DNA of 64,000 bases from Clavibacter californiensis (GCF_021952865.1 NZ_CP040792.1:992001-1056000); one strand, 5' to 3'. Shown: positions 1 to 8,996, numbered from the stretch's first letter. Notes: generated by a model not told the origin, from the letters alone. A program made the numbers and translations.

Positions 1-253
1 CCGGGATCGTCGCGTTCACGATCACGTGGTCGCGGCGCGGCGCGGGCGGATCCGTCCAGCCGAAGTCGATCGCGGCCGCGAGCCAGGACGCGGACTCCAC
101 GTCGTCGTACTCGACGAACGGCGAGAACTCCGTCCAGCCGAGCGGGCCCTGGAAGAGCGCGGCCTCGCGCACGTCGAGGCCGCGGAAGCGCGTGCGGAGC
201 GGGAGGGCGACGACGCGGGCGGTGGCGAGGAGGTCGTCGAGGGCGGGGAGCAT
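1..253 (-). CDS. menC: o-Succinylbenzoate synthase, N-terminal part (cut by window edge)
   Basis: Only the first 84 codons lie in the window; the gene runs off the left edge. The enzyme dehydrates SHCHC to o-succinylbenzoate in menaquinone synthesis. The visible protein begins MLPALDDLLATARVVALPLR, followed by TRFRGLDVREAALFQGPLG and WTEFSPFVEYDD, the usual N-terminal capping region of actinobacterial MenC of the enolase superfamily. The catalytic lysines and metal ligands lie outside the window. The ATG at 251-253 is divergent from menB, which makes the next product of the same pathway, so the 54-bp gap probably holds both promoters. The identification rests on N-terminal similarity and on the adjacent men genes. 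Confidence 0.85.
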   Translation of the reverse strand, partial: MLPALDDLLATARVVALPLRTRFRGLDVREAALFQGPLGWTEFSPFVEYDDVESASWLAAAIDFGWTDPPAPRRDHVIVNATIP

Positions 254-295
254 GGATCCAGCCTCGCACCCGCGGGCGCCCGCCGGGGCGCCGCC

Positions 296-301
296 TAGGC
301 T
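296..301 (+). promoter_or_regulatory. -10 box TAGGCT, leaderless promoter of menB
   Basis: TAGGCT ends 6 nt before the menB ATG at 308, so transcription should start at or within a base of the start codon. No Shine-Dalgarno sequence is seen. The same spacing recurs at many genes in this window. Confidence 0.6.
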
Positions 302-307
302 GGACGC

Positions 308-1219
308 ATGGTGAAGCAGGTCTCCGACATCCACGATCCCACCCGCTGGCGCGACGTCCCCCTCGCGGAGGGCTTCACCGACATCACGTACCACCACGAC
401 CTCACCGGCCGCATCGCGCGCATCGCGTTCGACCGGCCCGAGGTGCGCAACGCCTTCCGCCCGCGCACGGTCGACGAGCTGTACCAGGCGCTCGACGACG
501 CACGGCAGGATCCGCGCATCGGCGTGGTGCTCCTCACCGGCAACGGCCCGAGCCCGAAGGACGGCGGCTGGGCGTTCTGCAGCGGCGGCGACCAGCGGAT
601 CCGCGGGCGCGACGGCTACAAGTACGCGGAGGGCGAGACCGCGGAGGGCGTCGACCCGGCGCGCGCCGGCCGGCTCCACATCCTCGAGGTGCAGCGCCTC
701 ATCCGCTTCATGCCCAAGGTCGTCATCGCGGTCGTCCCCGGCTGGGCCGCGGGCGGCGGGCACTCCCTGCACGTCGTGTGCGACCTCACGATCGCCTCGG
801 CCGAGCACGGTCGCTTCAAGCAGACCGACGCGGACGTCGGCTCGTTCGACGGCGGGTACGGATCCGCGTACTTCGCCCGCCAGGTCGGCCAGAAGTCCGC
901 GCGCGAGGTGTTCTTCCTGGCCGAGGAGCACAGCGCCCAGCGCATGTACGAGATGGGCGCCGTGAACCGCGTCGTGCCGCACGCCGAGCTCGAGGCGACC
1001 GCGTTGGACTGGGCCGAGACCATCCTCGGGAAGTCGCCCACCGCGATCCGCATGCTCAAGTACGCCTTCAACGCGGTCGACGACGGCATGGTCGGCCAGC
1101 AGGTGTTCGCGGGGGAGGCAACGCGCCTCGCTTACGGGACCGACGAGGCCGTCGAGGGGCGCGACTCCTTCCTCGAGAAGCGCGCGCCCGACTGGTCGCC
1201 GTTCCCGTGGCAGTTCTGA
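308..1219 (+). CDS. menB: 1,4-Dihydroxy-2-naphthoyl-CoA synthase
   Basis: 303 aa, the usual size for actinobacterial MenB, a cytosolic crotonase-fold enzyme that closes the naphthoate ring of o-succinylbenzoyl-CoA. Visible hallmarks are FDRPEVRNAFRPRTVDEL, the oxyanion-hole segment AFCSGGDQRIRG, the glycine-rich GWAAGGGHSLHVVCDLTIAS, and QTDADVGSFDGGYGSAYFAR, which carries the Asp and Gly-rich loop typical of MenB rather than enoyl-CoA hydratases. The C-terminus has the family-typical basic-aromatic ending RAPDWSPFPWQF. It lies 19 bp upstream of menE on the same strand and divergent from menC, forming a compact menaquinone locus. A TAGGCT box 6 nt before the ATG predicts leaderless translation. 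Confidence 0.96.
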   Translation: MVKQVSDIHDPTRWRDVPLAEGFTDITYHHDLTGRIARIAFDRPEVRNAFRPRTVDELYQALDDARQDPRIGVVLLTGNGPSPKDGGWAFCSGGDQRIRGRDGYKYAEGETAEGVDPARAGRLHILEVQRLIRFMPKVVIAVVPGWAAGGGHSLHVVCDLTIASAEHGRFKQTDADVGSFDGGYGSAYFARQVGQKSAREVFFLAEEHSAQRMYEMGAVNRVVPHAELEATALDWAETILGKSPTAIRMLKYAFNAVDDGMVGQQVFAGEATRLAYGTDEAVEGRDSFLEKRAPDWSPFPWQF

Positions 1220-1238
1220 TCGGCGCGGTCCCGCTCCC

Positions 1239-2423
1239 GTGAGGCGCCTCGAACGGCTGGCCGATTCCGGGGCCGACGTCCTGCCGCTCCTCCGCGCGGC
1301 GCTCGCGGGCGACGGCCCGGCCCTGCTCGCGCGGCCGGTGGACGCTCCCGTCGTCGCCGGCGATCCGCCGCCGCCCGCCGAGGTCGAGCGCCGCGTCGCG
1401 CTCGTGGTCGAGACGTCGGGCACCACCTCCCGGCCCAAGCGCGTCGCGCTGTCGTCGGACGCGCTGCTGGCGAGCGCCGCCGCGTCGCAGGCGGCGCTCG
1501 GGCCGCCCGGGCAGTGGATCCTCGCGCTCCCCACCCACTACATCGCCGGACTCCAGGTGCTCGTGCGCTCGATCGCCGCGGGTACGACGCCCGCGGTCCT
1601 CGCGCCCGGCAGCTTCGACCCGCGCGCGTTCGCGGAGCTGGCCGGGTCGATGGACGCGCGCGTCGCCCGCTACACCTCGCTCGTGCCGACGCAGCTGCAC
1701 CGGCTCGTGGAGGCGGCGGAGGGCGGCGCGGTCGATCACGCCCGCGGGATCCGCGACGCGGTCCGACGCCTCGAGGCGATCCTCGTCGGTGGCCAGGCCA
1801 CGCCCCCGCACCTGGTCGACCGCGCGGCCGCGCTGGGGTGGCGCGTGGTGCGCACCTACGGATCCAGCGAGACCGCGGGCGGCTGCGTGTACGACGGCGT
1901 GCCGGTCGCGACGGCCGAGGTCGCGGTCGTCGACGGCCAGGTCGAGCTCGCCGGCCCGATGCTCGCGGAGGGCTACCTCGGCGACCCGGGAGCGACCGAC
2001 GCGGCGTTCGGCGAGCACGACGGCCGCCGCTGGTACCGCACGGGCGACGGCGGCGAGCTCGTCGACGGCGTGCTGCGGATCACCGGGCGGCTCGACGACG
2101 TCGTGATCTCCGGGGGCGAGAAGCTGCGGCTCGCCGCGGTGGAGGAGGCCGTGCGGTCGCTCGCCGCGTGGGAGCCGCGCCTCGGCGAGGCCGTCGCGGT
2201 GCCCGGCGAGCACGCGGGCTGGGGGCAGCGGCCGGTCGTCTTCGTGCCGGGACCCGTGGATCCGGAGCTCGCCGAGCGCGTGCGCCGCGAGCTCGCCACG
2301 CGTCTCGGCCGCGTCGCGGGATCCGCCGTCGTCCGCGGCATCGACGCCATGCCGACGCTGCCGTCCGGCAAGCCCGACCGCCGGGCCCTCCGGGCGCTGG
2401 CCGACGCGGCTCCGGTCGCCTGA
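1239..2423 (+). CDS. menE: o-Succinylbenzoate-CoA ligase
   Basis: 394 aa ATP-dependent acyl-CoA synthetase (ANL superfamily) that makes o-succinylbenzoyl-CoA, the substrate of MenB. Motifs seen are the P-loop-like VVETSGTTSRPKRVALSS (about residues 51-68), ALPTHYIAGLQVLV, the adenylate motif RTYGSSETAGGCVYDG, WYRTGDGGEL, the hinge ITGRLDDVVISGGEKL, and the C-terminal lysine in LPSGKPDRRAL. It is shorter than most MenE proteins because its N-terminal part is compact, as is common in Actinobacteria. The GTG start at 1239 is the only sensible one, 19 bp after menB. The pair is probably one transcript ending at the hairpin at 2457-2481. Confidence 0.93.
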   Translation: MRRLERLADSGADVLPLLRAALAGDGPALLARPVDAPVVAGDPPPPAEVERRVALVVETSGTTSRPKRVALSSDALLASAAASQAALGPPGQWILALPTHYIAGLQVLVRSIAAGTTPAVLAPGSFDPRAFAELAGSMDARVARYTSLVPTQLHRLVEAAEGGAVDHARGIRDAVRRLEAILVGGQATPPHLVDRAAALGWRVVRTYGSSETAGGCVYDGVPVATAEVAVVDGQVELAGPMLAEGYLGDPGATDAAFGEHDGRRWYRTGDGGELVDGVLRITGRLDDVVISGGEKLRLAAVEEAVRSLAAWEPRLGEAVAVPGEHAGWGQRPVVFVPGPVDPELAERVRRELATRLGRVAGSAVVRGIDAMPTLPSGKPDRRALRALADAAPVA

Positions 2424-2456
2424 GCTGCCGCGCCTCCCGCCCGCGGACATGACGAA

Positions 2457-2481
2457 GGGCCGGATGCTCGGCACCCGGCCC
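2457..2481. terminator. Bidirectional hairpin between menE and csbD
   Basis: GGGCCGG (2457-2463) pairs perfectly with CCGGCCC (2475-2481) around an 11-nt loop. No U-run is visible. It sits between two converging genes and could end both transcripts. Confidence 0.55.
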
Positions 2482-2516
2482 CTCGCCTCTCGGGACGGAC
2501 GTCCCTCGTAGGAGTC

Positions 2517-2690
2517 CTACTTCTTGAAGACGTCCTTCACGTTCTCGCCGGCCTGCTTGGCGCTTGCCCCGGCCTGCTTCGCTTCGCCCTCGGCGACCTT
2601 GCTGTCGTCGCCGGTCAGCTTCCCGAAGGCCTCCTCGGCCTTCCCCGCGAGCTTCTCGCCGGTGTTCTGGGCCTTGTCATCCGCACTCAT
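2517..2690 (-). CDS. CsbD family stress-response protein
   Basis: 57 aa, strongly charged, Lys/Ala/Glu/Gly-rich and without hydrophobic stretches: MSADDKAQNTGEKLAGKAEE, then AFGKLTGDD, then a repeated helical pattern of the KQAGASAKQAGENVKD type. This matches the CsbD-like family (PF05532), small general-stress proteins of unknown biochemical role that are often under an alternative sigma factor. The ATG at 2688-2690 has GGAG about 7 nt upstream on the minus strand. It converges on menE with a hairpin between. It was identified directly from the sequence because the gene is short. Confidence 0.88.
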   Translation of the reverse strand: MSADDKAQNTGEKLAGKAEEAFGKLTGDDSKVAEGEAKQAGASAKQAGENVKDVFKK

Positions 2691-2822
2691 ATGCGCTCCT
2701 TCGTTCGGTGGATGGGACGCCTTCGACGCTACGCCCGCGCGCGTCCGGCGTCACCCCCTCCCACCGGACGCACGGGAGGGGGCGGCCCGGGGTACCCCCG
2801 CCGCGCGTGGGAGGATGGGCCC

Positions 2823-3143
2823 ATGGCCACCCGCACGCCCGACGCCCGCGCCAAGGGCCTGCTGTCCTGGCTGATCCTCGCGGTCGGGCTCGTCATCGCC
2901 GCCTTCACCGTCGCGATCCTCGTGGCCGCCGTGCAGGTCGACGGCGTCGGCGAGGTGACCGGCACGCTCGTCGCGGGCGGCATCGCGACAGTGGTGGCCG
3001 CCGTCGCGTTCGTCGACCAGCGCCGCAAGGTCCGCGCGACGCGAGCGGCCGAGCTGGCCGCCGGATCCCGCGTGCCCGGCGACGACGCCGCCGTGGCCCC
3101 GGCCGACGCCGCGAGCCCCGGGGACGACGCCGTCAGTCGATGA
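2823..3143 (+). CDS. Small two-helix membrane protein of unknown function
   Basis: 106 aa. After a short basic N-terminus (MATRTPDARAKG) there are two hydrophobic helices, about residues 12-35 (LLSWLILAVGLVIAAF and onward) and about 43-63 (GTLVAGGIATVVAAVAFV), then a basic RRKVRATR segment and a disordered Ala/Asp/Pro tail. I recognise no family and no motif beyond the predicted hairpin topology. The ATG at 2823 was chosen because the upstream in-frame extension to 2691 reads as Arg-rich non-coding sequence. The last 11 bp overlap the 3' end of the converging Nudix gene. Confidence 0.7.
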   Translation: MATRTPDARAKGLLSWLILAVGLVIAAFTVAILVAAVQVDGVGEVTGTLVAGGIATVVAAVAFVDQRRKVRATRAAELAAGSRVPGDDAAVAPADAASPGDDAVSR

Positions 3144-3678
3144 GCCGGAGCGCCACGAGGCGCTCCAGCGCGGCCTGGCCGGCGGGCGGGCAGCGGTCCG
3201 CGTCCGCGGATCCGACGAGCTCGACCTCCGCCACCTCGCCCGACGGCACCGGCTCCTGGCGCGTGCCCTCCCGCGGCTCCGCGCGGTAGACCGTCATGCT
3301 CACGAGGCGTCCCGCGTGCACGCCGTGCGCGTCGGCCAGGACGGTGAAGAGGTCCTCGATCGTGGCGGGGTCGATGTCGAGCCCCACCTCCTCGGCGGCC
3401 TCGCGCACGAGCGCCTGCCGCGCGCCCTCCCCGGGCTCGATCTTGCCGCCGGGCAGGTAGAGCACGTCGTGCCCCGCGACGCGCACCATCAGCACGCGGC
3501 GGTCGCGGATGAGGGCGAGCGCGGCCACGCGCAGCGGGCGCTCGTCGGGGCCGCGACGCCGGGCCGCGTCCGCGGGCCCGTCGAAGCCGAGCCCGTCCAG
3601 CTCGTCGAGGTCGTCGTCATCGTCGTCGTCGATGTCCGGGACGACGGGGCGTCCTGCAGGGTCGGGGGTCGATGTCAC
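3133..3678 (-). CDS. Nudix hydrolase
   Basis: 181 aa. A complete Nudix box, G-x5-E-x7-REAAEEVGL, is present at about residues 77-99 (GKIEPGE, then GARQALV, then REAAEEVGL), so Mg-dependent hydrolysis of a nucleoside-diphosphate-linked substrate is expected; the substrate cannot be told. The N-terminus carries an unusual acidic run of seven aspartates (DIDDDDDDDLDELDG) before the beta strand RVAALALIRDRRVLMVR. The ATG at 3678 has AGGAGG-like sequence upstream, 10 nt downstream of the preceding acetyltransferase gene, so the two probably form one minus-strand transcript. Confidence 0.88.
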   Translation of the reverse strand: MTSTPDPAGRPVVPDIDDDDDDDLDELDGLGFDGPADAARRRGPDERPLRVAALALIRDRRVLMVRVAGHDVLYLPGGKIEPGEGARQALVREAAEEVGLDIDPATIEDLFTVLADAHGVHAGRLVSMTVYRAEPREGTRQEPVPSGEVAEVELVGSADADRCPPAGQAALERLVALRLID

Positions 3679-3687
3679 GCGGTCCTC

Positions 3688-4293
3688 CTACAGGCCGTCG
3701 AGGCTCGTGCGAGCCGCCCACTCCACGTCGAGCAGGGCGACGACAACGGTATCGGCCCACGCTCCGCCGACCCATCGGTCGTGCACGAGGAGCCCCTCGC
3801 GCCGCATTCCGAGGCGCTCGGCCAGCCCGAGCGCGGTCGCGTCCGCGGCGTCGACCCGGCACGCGACGCGGTGCACGCCCACCTCCGCGAAGGCGAGCTC
3901 GAGGATCCGGTCCGCCGCCTCCGCCGCGAGGCCGGCGCCCCGCACGTCCTCGTGCAGGACCACGCCGAGCTCCGCCTGCCGGGCACCGGGAGCGCGCAGC
4001 AGCAGGTGCACCTCGCCGACCACGCGCGACCACCGCTGGCCCTGGGCGGGCAGCTCGATCGCGAGGGCGAGCCGGTCGCCCACCTCCGCCAGCCGGGTCC
4101 AGCCGAGGCGGTCGGCGAGCATGCGTCCGGGGTCGGATGCGGATCCGGCGAGGTGCCGCCGCGCGCCCGGGGACGCCGCGTAGGCCTCGATCGCGACCAC
4201 GTCGTCCGGCGCGAACGGCCGTAGCACGAGCCGGGCCGTGCGGACGGGACCGCGCACCTCGACCGGGTCGAGCGCGGGCAGGTCGCCGTCCAC
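3688..4293 (-). CDS. GNAT family N-acetyltransferase (RimJ/RimL type)
   Basis: 201 aa. TARLVLRPFAPDDVVAIEAY is the standard opening strand-helix of RimJ/RimL-like acetyltransferases. The acetyl-CoA-binding loop is represented by LHEDVRGAGLAAEAADRIL, and the C-terminal LGLAERLGMRREGLL is typical of the family. The substrate is unknown; relatives acetylate ribosomal-protein N-termini, drugs or small amines. It is a close paralogue of the gene immediately upstream (4307-4894, 13 nt apart), with the same order of motifs, so tandem duplication followed by divergence is likely. Cytosolic; no signal or membrane segment. Confidence 0.88.
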   Translation of the reverse strand: MDGDLPALDPVEVRGPVRTARLVLRPFAPDDVVAIEAYAASPGARRHLAGSASDPGRMLADRLGWTRLAEVGDRLALAIELPAQGQRWSRVVGEVHLLLRAPGARQAELGVVLHEDVRGAGLAAEAADRILELAFAEVGVHRVACRVDAADATALGLAERLGMRREGLLVHDRWVGGAWADTVVVALLDVEWAARTSLDGL

Positions 4294-4306
4294 GGGGATC
4301 CGCCGG

Positions 4307-4894
4307 TCAGGTGGCGGCGGGCGTCGTCGCCCACTCGTCGGCCAGCACGGCGTAGTAGAGGCTGTCGACCCACTCGCCCTTCACGAGGTGCTCCTCGCGG
4401 AAGTGACCCTCGCGGCGCATGCCGAGGCGCTCGGCCATGCGGGCGGACGACAAGTTGCGGGCGTCGAGCTGCGCGAGGACGCGGTGGGCGCCGGCGCGCT
4501 GGAAGGCGATGTCGAGCATGGCGCGGCTGGCCTCGGTGGCGTAGCCGCGGCCGGCGAAGTCCGGGTTCATGACCCAGCCGATCTCGAGCTGGCGCGAGGC
4601 CGCGTTGCGGAGGAGGAGGGACACGTCGCCGACGACGCGGCCGGATCCCGCGCGCGGGTTGAGGCTCGACTCGTCCGGCAGCTCGACGGCGAGCCCGAGG
4701 AAGTCGTTCGACTGCTCGAGCCGGATCTTCCGGCGGCGGGCGGCGAGGTGGCGCTTCGACGCCTCGCGGTCGCGGAGCGGCCAGAACATGTACTCGACCA
4801 CGTCGGGTCGGCGCTGGATGTCGGCGTAGTCGTCGAGGTCGTCGGCCGTGTAGGGCCGGATCACCAGGCGCTCGGTGCGCACGGGCTCCGTCAT
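4307..4894 (-). CDS. GNAT family N-acetyltransferase (RimJ/RimL type), paralogue
   Basis: 195 aa. The start MTEPVRTERLVIRPYTADDL, the acetyl-CoA site MNPDFAGRGYATEASRAML and the end ARMAERLGMRREGHFREEHL are classic RimJ/RimL features. PDVVEYMFWPLRDREASKRH resembles relatives annotated as ribosomal-protein alanine acetyltransferases, but the substrate is not inferable. The ATG at 4894 is preferred; the open frame runs far upstream as an antisense shadow of hemA. It follows hemA on the same strand by 44 bp and precedes the second GNAT gene by 13 bp, so read-through from hemA is possible. Confidence 0.88.
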   Translation of the reverse strand: MTEPVRTERLVIRPYTADDLDDYADIQRRPDVVEYMFWPLRDREASKRHLAARRRKIRLEQSNDFLGLAVELPDESSLNPRAGSGRVVGDVSLLLRNAASRQLEIGWVMNPDFAGRGYATEASRAMLDIAFQRAGAHRVLAQLDARNLSSARMAERLGMRREGHFREEHLVKGEWVDSLYYAVLADEWATTPAAT

Positions 4895-4938
4895 CCTGAG
4901 CGGCGCGTCGAGGCGCGGGCCGCGGAGGATGCGGGGCC

Positions 4939-6258
4939 TCACGACGCCTGGCCCGCTTCGGCCGTGCGCGGGAGCGCGACGGCGACGGGGGAGGACACCG
5001 CGGCGGGCATCTCCACGTCCAGGCCGAAGAGCGCCTGGACGGCGTCCACGACGCGGGCGCCCTCGCCCTGGCGCGCGAGCTCGCGGGCGCGGACGGAGGG
5101 CTGGTGGACGAGGACGCTCACGAGGTGCCGGAGCGCCTTCTCGGTGGCGTCGGAGGAGTCGCCGCGCTTGCGCACGCGCTCCAGCTCGCCCTCGAGCACG
5201 TCGAAGATGTGCGAGCGGAGCGCCACGACGGCGGGGGCCACCTCGTCCTCGGCGCTGGCGGCGCGGAACTCGGCGGCCGCGGTGCTGACGATCTCGCGCG
5301 CGTCGTCCGTGGCGGTGAGGTCGCGCAGCGGCGCGTGCAGGCTGATGGTCTCGAGGTCGAGGAGCTCGACGCCCTCGACCGTGACGACGTCCGGATCCAC
5401 GTTGCGGGGGAGGCCGAGGTCGATGACGAGGCGGCGGCGCCCGTCGCCCGACACCGCGGCGGCGCCCTGCATGTGGTGCGCGGCGAGCACGGCGGTGGGC
5501 GCGGTGCTGCAGGTGACGACCATGTCGGACGCGGCGAGCGCCCGGAGGAGGTCGCGGCCCTCGACGGCGGGGATCCCGTGCGGGCCCGCGAACTTCTGCG
5601 CGCGGCCCGAGGGGGAGTAGACGTGCACGTCGACGACGCCGCGGTCGCGGAGAGCGGCGAGGCTCGCGCCCGCGTACGCGCCCGTCCCGACGAGGAGGAC
5701 GCGAGTGGCCGACCAGTCGGCGATGCGGCTCTCGGCGAGGTCCAGCGCGAGGCGGACCATGGACCGTCCGGCGCTCTGCAGGCCCGTGCGGGTCTTGACG
5801 CCGCGCGACGTGTTGGACGCGGTCTGGAAGAGGCGCTCGAGGCCGGTGCTCGTGGTGCCGCCGATGCGAGCGCCCTCGAGCGCCCGGCGGACCTGGCCCG
5901 CGATCTCGCCCTCGCCGACGACGACGGACTCGAGGCCAGAGGACACGGCGAAGAGGTGCTCCGCGACCGCGTCGCCGCACTTGACGTCGACGCTGCCGCG
6001 GACGTCGTCCCGGGCGATGCCGCTGGCGTCGCTGACCACGTCGACGGTGGCCTCCACGGCCAGCGCGCGGGCAGCGGTGAGGGGCTCCTCCACGTCGAGG
6101 TAGGCCTCGAAGCGGTTGCAGGTGGCGAGGACGACGGCCCCCGCGATGAAGTCGTTCTGCTCCATGAGCGCGCCGGCGACGGAGGGTGCGGCCACGGACA
6201 GCTTCTCGAGGACCTCGAAGCTGGCGTTGTGATGACTCGCCGTCAGACATATGAGCAC
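4939..6258 (-). CDS. hemA: Glutamyl-tRNA reductase
   Basis: 439 aa NADPH-dependent enzyme that reduces glutamyl-tRNA(Glu) to glutamate-1-semialdehyde, the committed step of the C5 heme pathway; its product is used by HemL at 17.5 kb. Motifs are [19 protein letters not shown] at the N-terminus, the nucleophile region [13 protein letters not shown] (catalytic Cys about residue 46), [16 protein letters not shown], the tRNA/NADPH segment [15 protein letters not shown], and the Rossmann loop [22 protein letters not shown] start at 6258 directly precedes the conserved LICLTASH; upstream in-frame starts would add non-conserved residues. It is divergent from hemE across 104 bp that must hold both promoters. 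Confidence 0.95.
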   Translation of the reverse strand: MLICLTASHHNASFEVLEKLSVAAPSVAGALMEQNDFIAGAVVLATCNRFEAYLDVEEPLTAARALAVEATVDVVSDASGIARDDVRGSVDVKCGDAVAEHLFAVSSGLESVVVGEGEIAGQVRRALEGARIGGTTSTGLERLFQTASNTSRGVKTRTGLQSAGRSMVRLALDLAESRIADWSATRVLLVGTGAYAGASLAALRDRGVVDVHVYSPSGRAQKFAGPHGIPAVEGRDLLRALAASDMVVTCSTAPTAVLAAHHMQGAAAVSGDGRRRLVIDLGLPRNVDPDVVTVEGVELLDLETISLHAPLRDLTATDDAREIVSTAAAEFRAASAEDEVAPAVVALRSHIFDVLEGELERVRKRGDSSDATEKALRHLVSVLVHQPSVRARELARQGEGARVVDAVQALFGLDVEMPAAVSSPVAVALPRTAEAGQAS

Positions 6259-6362
6259 GCTCCATGGTAAGCCTCCCCGCCGTGTGCTCCGGGTCGGTGA
6301 GGGCACCCTGACTACGCGCGGCCGGCCTTCCCAGCCGAGCGGGCGCGCAGGCGGGGGATGCG

Positions 6363-7490
6363 ATGATCTCCTCCGTGATCACGCCCATCTCCTCCGCCGC
6401 CTCCGCTCCCTCGTCCGACGTCGTCCCGCTCCCCGCGGAGCATCCGCTCAACATGCGCACCGCGTCGTCGCTCCTCGTCGAGGCGTACCGCGGCCATCGC
6501 GGTGAGCGCGCCCCCGTGTGGTTCATGCGCCAGGCCGGCCGGTCGCTGCCCGAGTACCGCGAGCTGCGCGTGGGCACGCGCATGCTCGACGCGTGCCTCG
6601 ATCCGGAGATGGCCAGCGAGATCACGCTGCAGCCGGTGCGCCGCCACCACGTGGACGCGGGCATCTTCTTCAGCGACATCGTCATCCCGCTGAAGCTCGC
6701 GGGCGTGGGCGTCGACATCGTCGCGGGTCGCGGACCGGTGCTGGAGAAGCCCGTGCGCACCGCGGCCGACGTCGCCGCGCTCCCGTCGCTGGATCCGGCC
6801 GCCCTCGAGCCCATCCGCCAGGCGGTCGCGCGCACGGTCGCCGAGCTGGGCGACACCCCGCTCATCGGCTTCGCGGGCGCGCCGTTCACGCTCGCCGCGT
6901 ACCTCGTGGAGGGCGGACCGAGCAAGGACCACATCGCGGCGCGAGGCCTCATGCACGCGGATCCCGACGCCTGGGACGCGCTCATGCGCTGGTGCGCCGA
7001 GATCACGGGCGTCTTCCTGCACGCGCAGGTCATGGCCGGCGCCTCCGCCGCGCAGCTCTTCGACTCGTGGGCCGGCGGCCTCTCGCTCGCCGACTACACG
7101 CAGCGCGTCGCCCCGGCGTCCTCCCTCGCGCTCGACCACGTGCGCACGATCACCGCCGCGGACGGCCGCACGGTGCCGCTCGTCCACTTCGGCGTCGGCA
7201 CGGGCGAGCTGCTCGGCGCGATGCACGACGTCGGCGTCGACGCGGTGGGCGTCGACTGGCGCATCCCGCTCGACGAGGCCTCGCGCCGGCTCGGCGGATC
7301 CGTGCCCGTCCAGGGCAACGTCGACCCGGCGCTCCTCGCCGCCCCGTGGCCCATCCTCGAGGCGCACGTCCGCGACGTGCTCGAGCGCGGTAAGGCGGCA
7401 CCCGCCCACGTCCTCAACCTCGGCCACGGCGTCCCGCCCGAGACCGACCCGACCGTGCTCACCCGCATCGTGGACCTCGTCCGTGAGTAG
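6363..7490 (+). CDS. hemE: Uroporphyrinogen III decarboxylase
   Basis: 375 aa cofactor-free enzyme that decarboxylates the four acetate arms of uroporphyrinogen III to coproporphyrinogen III. The signature [21 protein letters not shown] near residues 48-68 contains the substrate-anion-binding arginines, and [19 protein letters not shown] carries the conserved Asp region. [19 protein letters not shown] and [11 protein letters not shown] are also family hallmarks. The first 30 residues are Ser/Ala/Pro-rich and not conserved, so initiation at a later Met (about 6453, before [11 protein letters not shown]) is possible. The gene overlaps hemY by 8 bp, which indicates translational coupling. Confidence 0.95.
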   Translation: MISSVITPISSAASAPSSDVVPLPAEHPLNMRTASSLLVEAYRGHRGERAPVWFMRQAGRSLPEYRELRVGTRMLDACLDPEMASEITLQPVRRHHVDAGIFFSDIVIPLKLAGVGVDIVAGRGPVLEKPVRTAADVAALPSLDPAALEPIRQAVARTVAELGDTPLIGFAGAPFTLAAYLVEGGPSKDHIAARGLMHADPDAWDALMRWCAEITGVFLHAQVMAGASAAQLFDSWAGGLSLADYTQRVAPASSLALDHVRTITAADGRTVPLVHFGVGTGELLGAMHDVGVDAVGVDWRIPLDEASRRLGGSVPVQGNVDPALLAAPWPILEAHVRDVLERGKAAPAHVLNLGHGVPPETDPTVLTRIVDLVRE

Positions 7491-8922
7491 CGATCCTCGC
7501 CAGGCGGCCGGCGAGGTCGACCCGACCGACGTCGTCGTGATCGGCGGCGGCGTGGGCGGCCTCATCGCCGCCCGCGCCTGCGCCCTCGCTGGGAAGCGCG
7601 TGATCCTCGTGGAGGCGTCGCCCGCGCTCGGCGGCACCGTCGGATCCCACGTGGTCGACGGCCTCCGCCTCGACAGCGGCGCCGAGAGCTTCGCCACCCG
7701 CCGCGGCACCGTGGCCACGTTCCTGGGCGAGCTGGGCCTCGCCGACCTGATCGTGCAGCCGAACCCGGACGGCGCGTGGGTGCAGCTCGCCGAGCGCGCC
7801 ATCCAGCTGCCGCGCACGGGACTGCTCGGGATCCCCGCGCACCCGTTCGACGCGACCATCGCCACCGCGATCGGCCGGGCCGGCGTCGCCCGCGCCAAGG
7901 CCGACCTCCTCCTCCCCGCCGCCGTCGGCGCGAAGGAGCGCACGCTCGGCGGCCTCGTCCGCGCCCGCATGGGCGGCCGCGTGGTCGACCGGCTGGTCGC
8001 CCCCATCGTCTCCGGCGTGCACAGCGCCCACCCCGACGAGGTCGACGCCGACGCCGTCGCGCCCGGCCTCCGCGCCGGGCTCGCCGAGCAGGGGTCGCTC
8101 GGGCGCGCGGTCGCGTCCATGCGCGCGGCGTCCCCCGCGGGATCCGCCGTCAGCGGCATCGTGGGCGGCGTGCACCTGCTGGTCGACGCGCTGGTCGCCG
8201 AGCTCGCGCGCCTCGGCGTCGACGTGCGCACGTCGCTCGCGGTCGAGTCGGTGCACCGGCACCGCTCCCACGAGGGTGCGGCTGCGTACGACGACTGGCA
8301 CGTCGAGCTCGCCGACGGCCGGGGCGTCGACGCTGCGGGTGTCATCCTGGCGATCCCCGCGGCGGGGCTCATCCGCCTCTTCTCCGGACTCGCGCCGCCC
8401 GCCGTCACGGAGGGCTGGCCCGCGCCGTCCTCCGTCGAGCTGGTCACGCTCGTCGTTCGCGCGCCCGAGCTCGACGCCGCTCCGCGCGGCACCGGCGTGC
8501 TGGTCGCGGCCGACGCCCCGGGGATCCGGGCCAAGGCCCTCACGCACGCCACCGCCAAGTGGCCGTGGCTGAAGGAGCAGGCGGGCGACCGCCACGTGCT
8601 CCGCCTCTCCTACGGGCGCGCGGGCGGCGACGACGACACCGCAGGCGTCGCCGACGACGAGCTCACCGCGATCGCCGTGCACGACGCGTCGGCGCTGCTC
8701 GGGGTCGACCTCGCCGGCCGCGTCACCGGGTCCGCCCGCGTGCGCTGGACCAACGCCCTCCCGTTCGCCGCCTCCGGCCACCGCGAGCGCGTGCAGGCCG
8801 TGCGCGACGAGGCGGCCGAGCACCCGGGGCTCGAGATCACCGGGTCCGCCGTCGCGGGCACCGGGCTCGCCTCCGTGGTGGCCGACGCGCAGGCCGCGGC
8901 GGCGCGCCTCCTGGCCCGCTGA
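7483..8922 (+). CDS. hemY: Coproporphyrinogen III oxidase / protoporphyrinogen oxidase, FAD-type
   Basis: 479 aa flavoprotein. The dinucleotide-binding motif VVVIGGGVGGLIAARACAL (about residues 15-33) and LVEASPALGGTVGSHVVDG then LDSGAESFATR match the HemG/HemY (CgoX) family. With HemQ and a coproporphyrin-type HemH in the same cluster and no hemF/hemN seen, it most likely oxidises coproporphyrinogen III to coproporphyrin III. That is an inference from family and neighbourhood, not from a substrate-specific residue. The GTG start at 7483 overlaps the end of hemE by 8 bp. The C-terminal FAD-contacting segment reads ITGSAVAGTGLASVVADAQ. Confidence 0.92.
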   Translation: MSSDPRQAAGEVDPTDVVVIGGGVGGLIAARACALAGKRVILVEASPALGGTVGSHVVDGLRLDSGAESFATRRGTVATFLGELGLADLIVQPNPDGAWVQLAERAIQLPRTGLLGIPAHPFDATIATAIGRAGVARAKADLLLPAAVGAKERTLGGLVRARMGGRVVDRLVAPIVSGVHSAHPDEVDADAVAPGLRAGLAEQGSLGRAVASMRAASPAGSAVSGIVGGVHLLVDALVAELARLGVDVRTSLAVESVHRHRSHEGAAAYDDWHVELADGRGVDAAGVILAIPAAGLIRLFSGLAPPAVTEGWPAPSSVELVTLVVRAPELDAAPRGTGVLVAADAPGIRAKALTHATAKWPWLKEQAGDRHVLRLSYGRAGGDDDTAGVADDELTAIAVHDASALLGVDLAGRVTGSARVRWTNALPFAASGHRERVQAVRDEAAEHPGLEITGSAVAGTGLASVVADAQAAAARLLAR

Positions 8923-8996
8923 TGGGCGATCGCGGCCCCGCGTGGCCGGGCACCGACCGCCCAGCGGCCGCCGACCACGCGTCCACGCCGGAGGGA

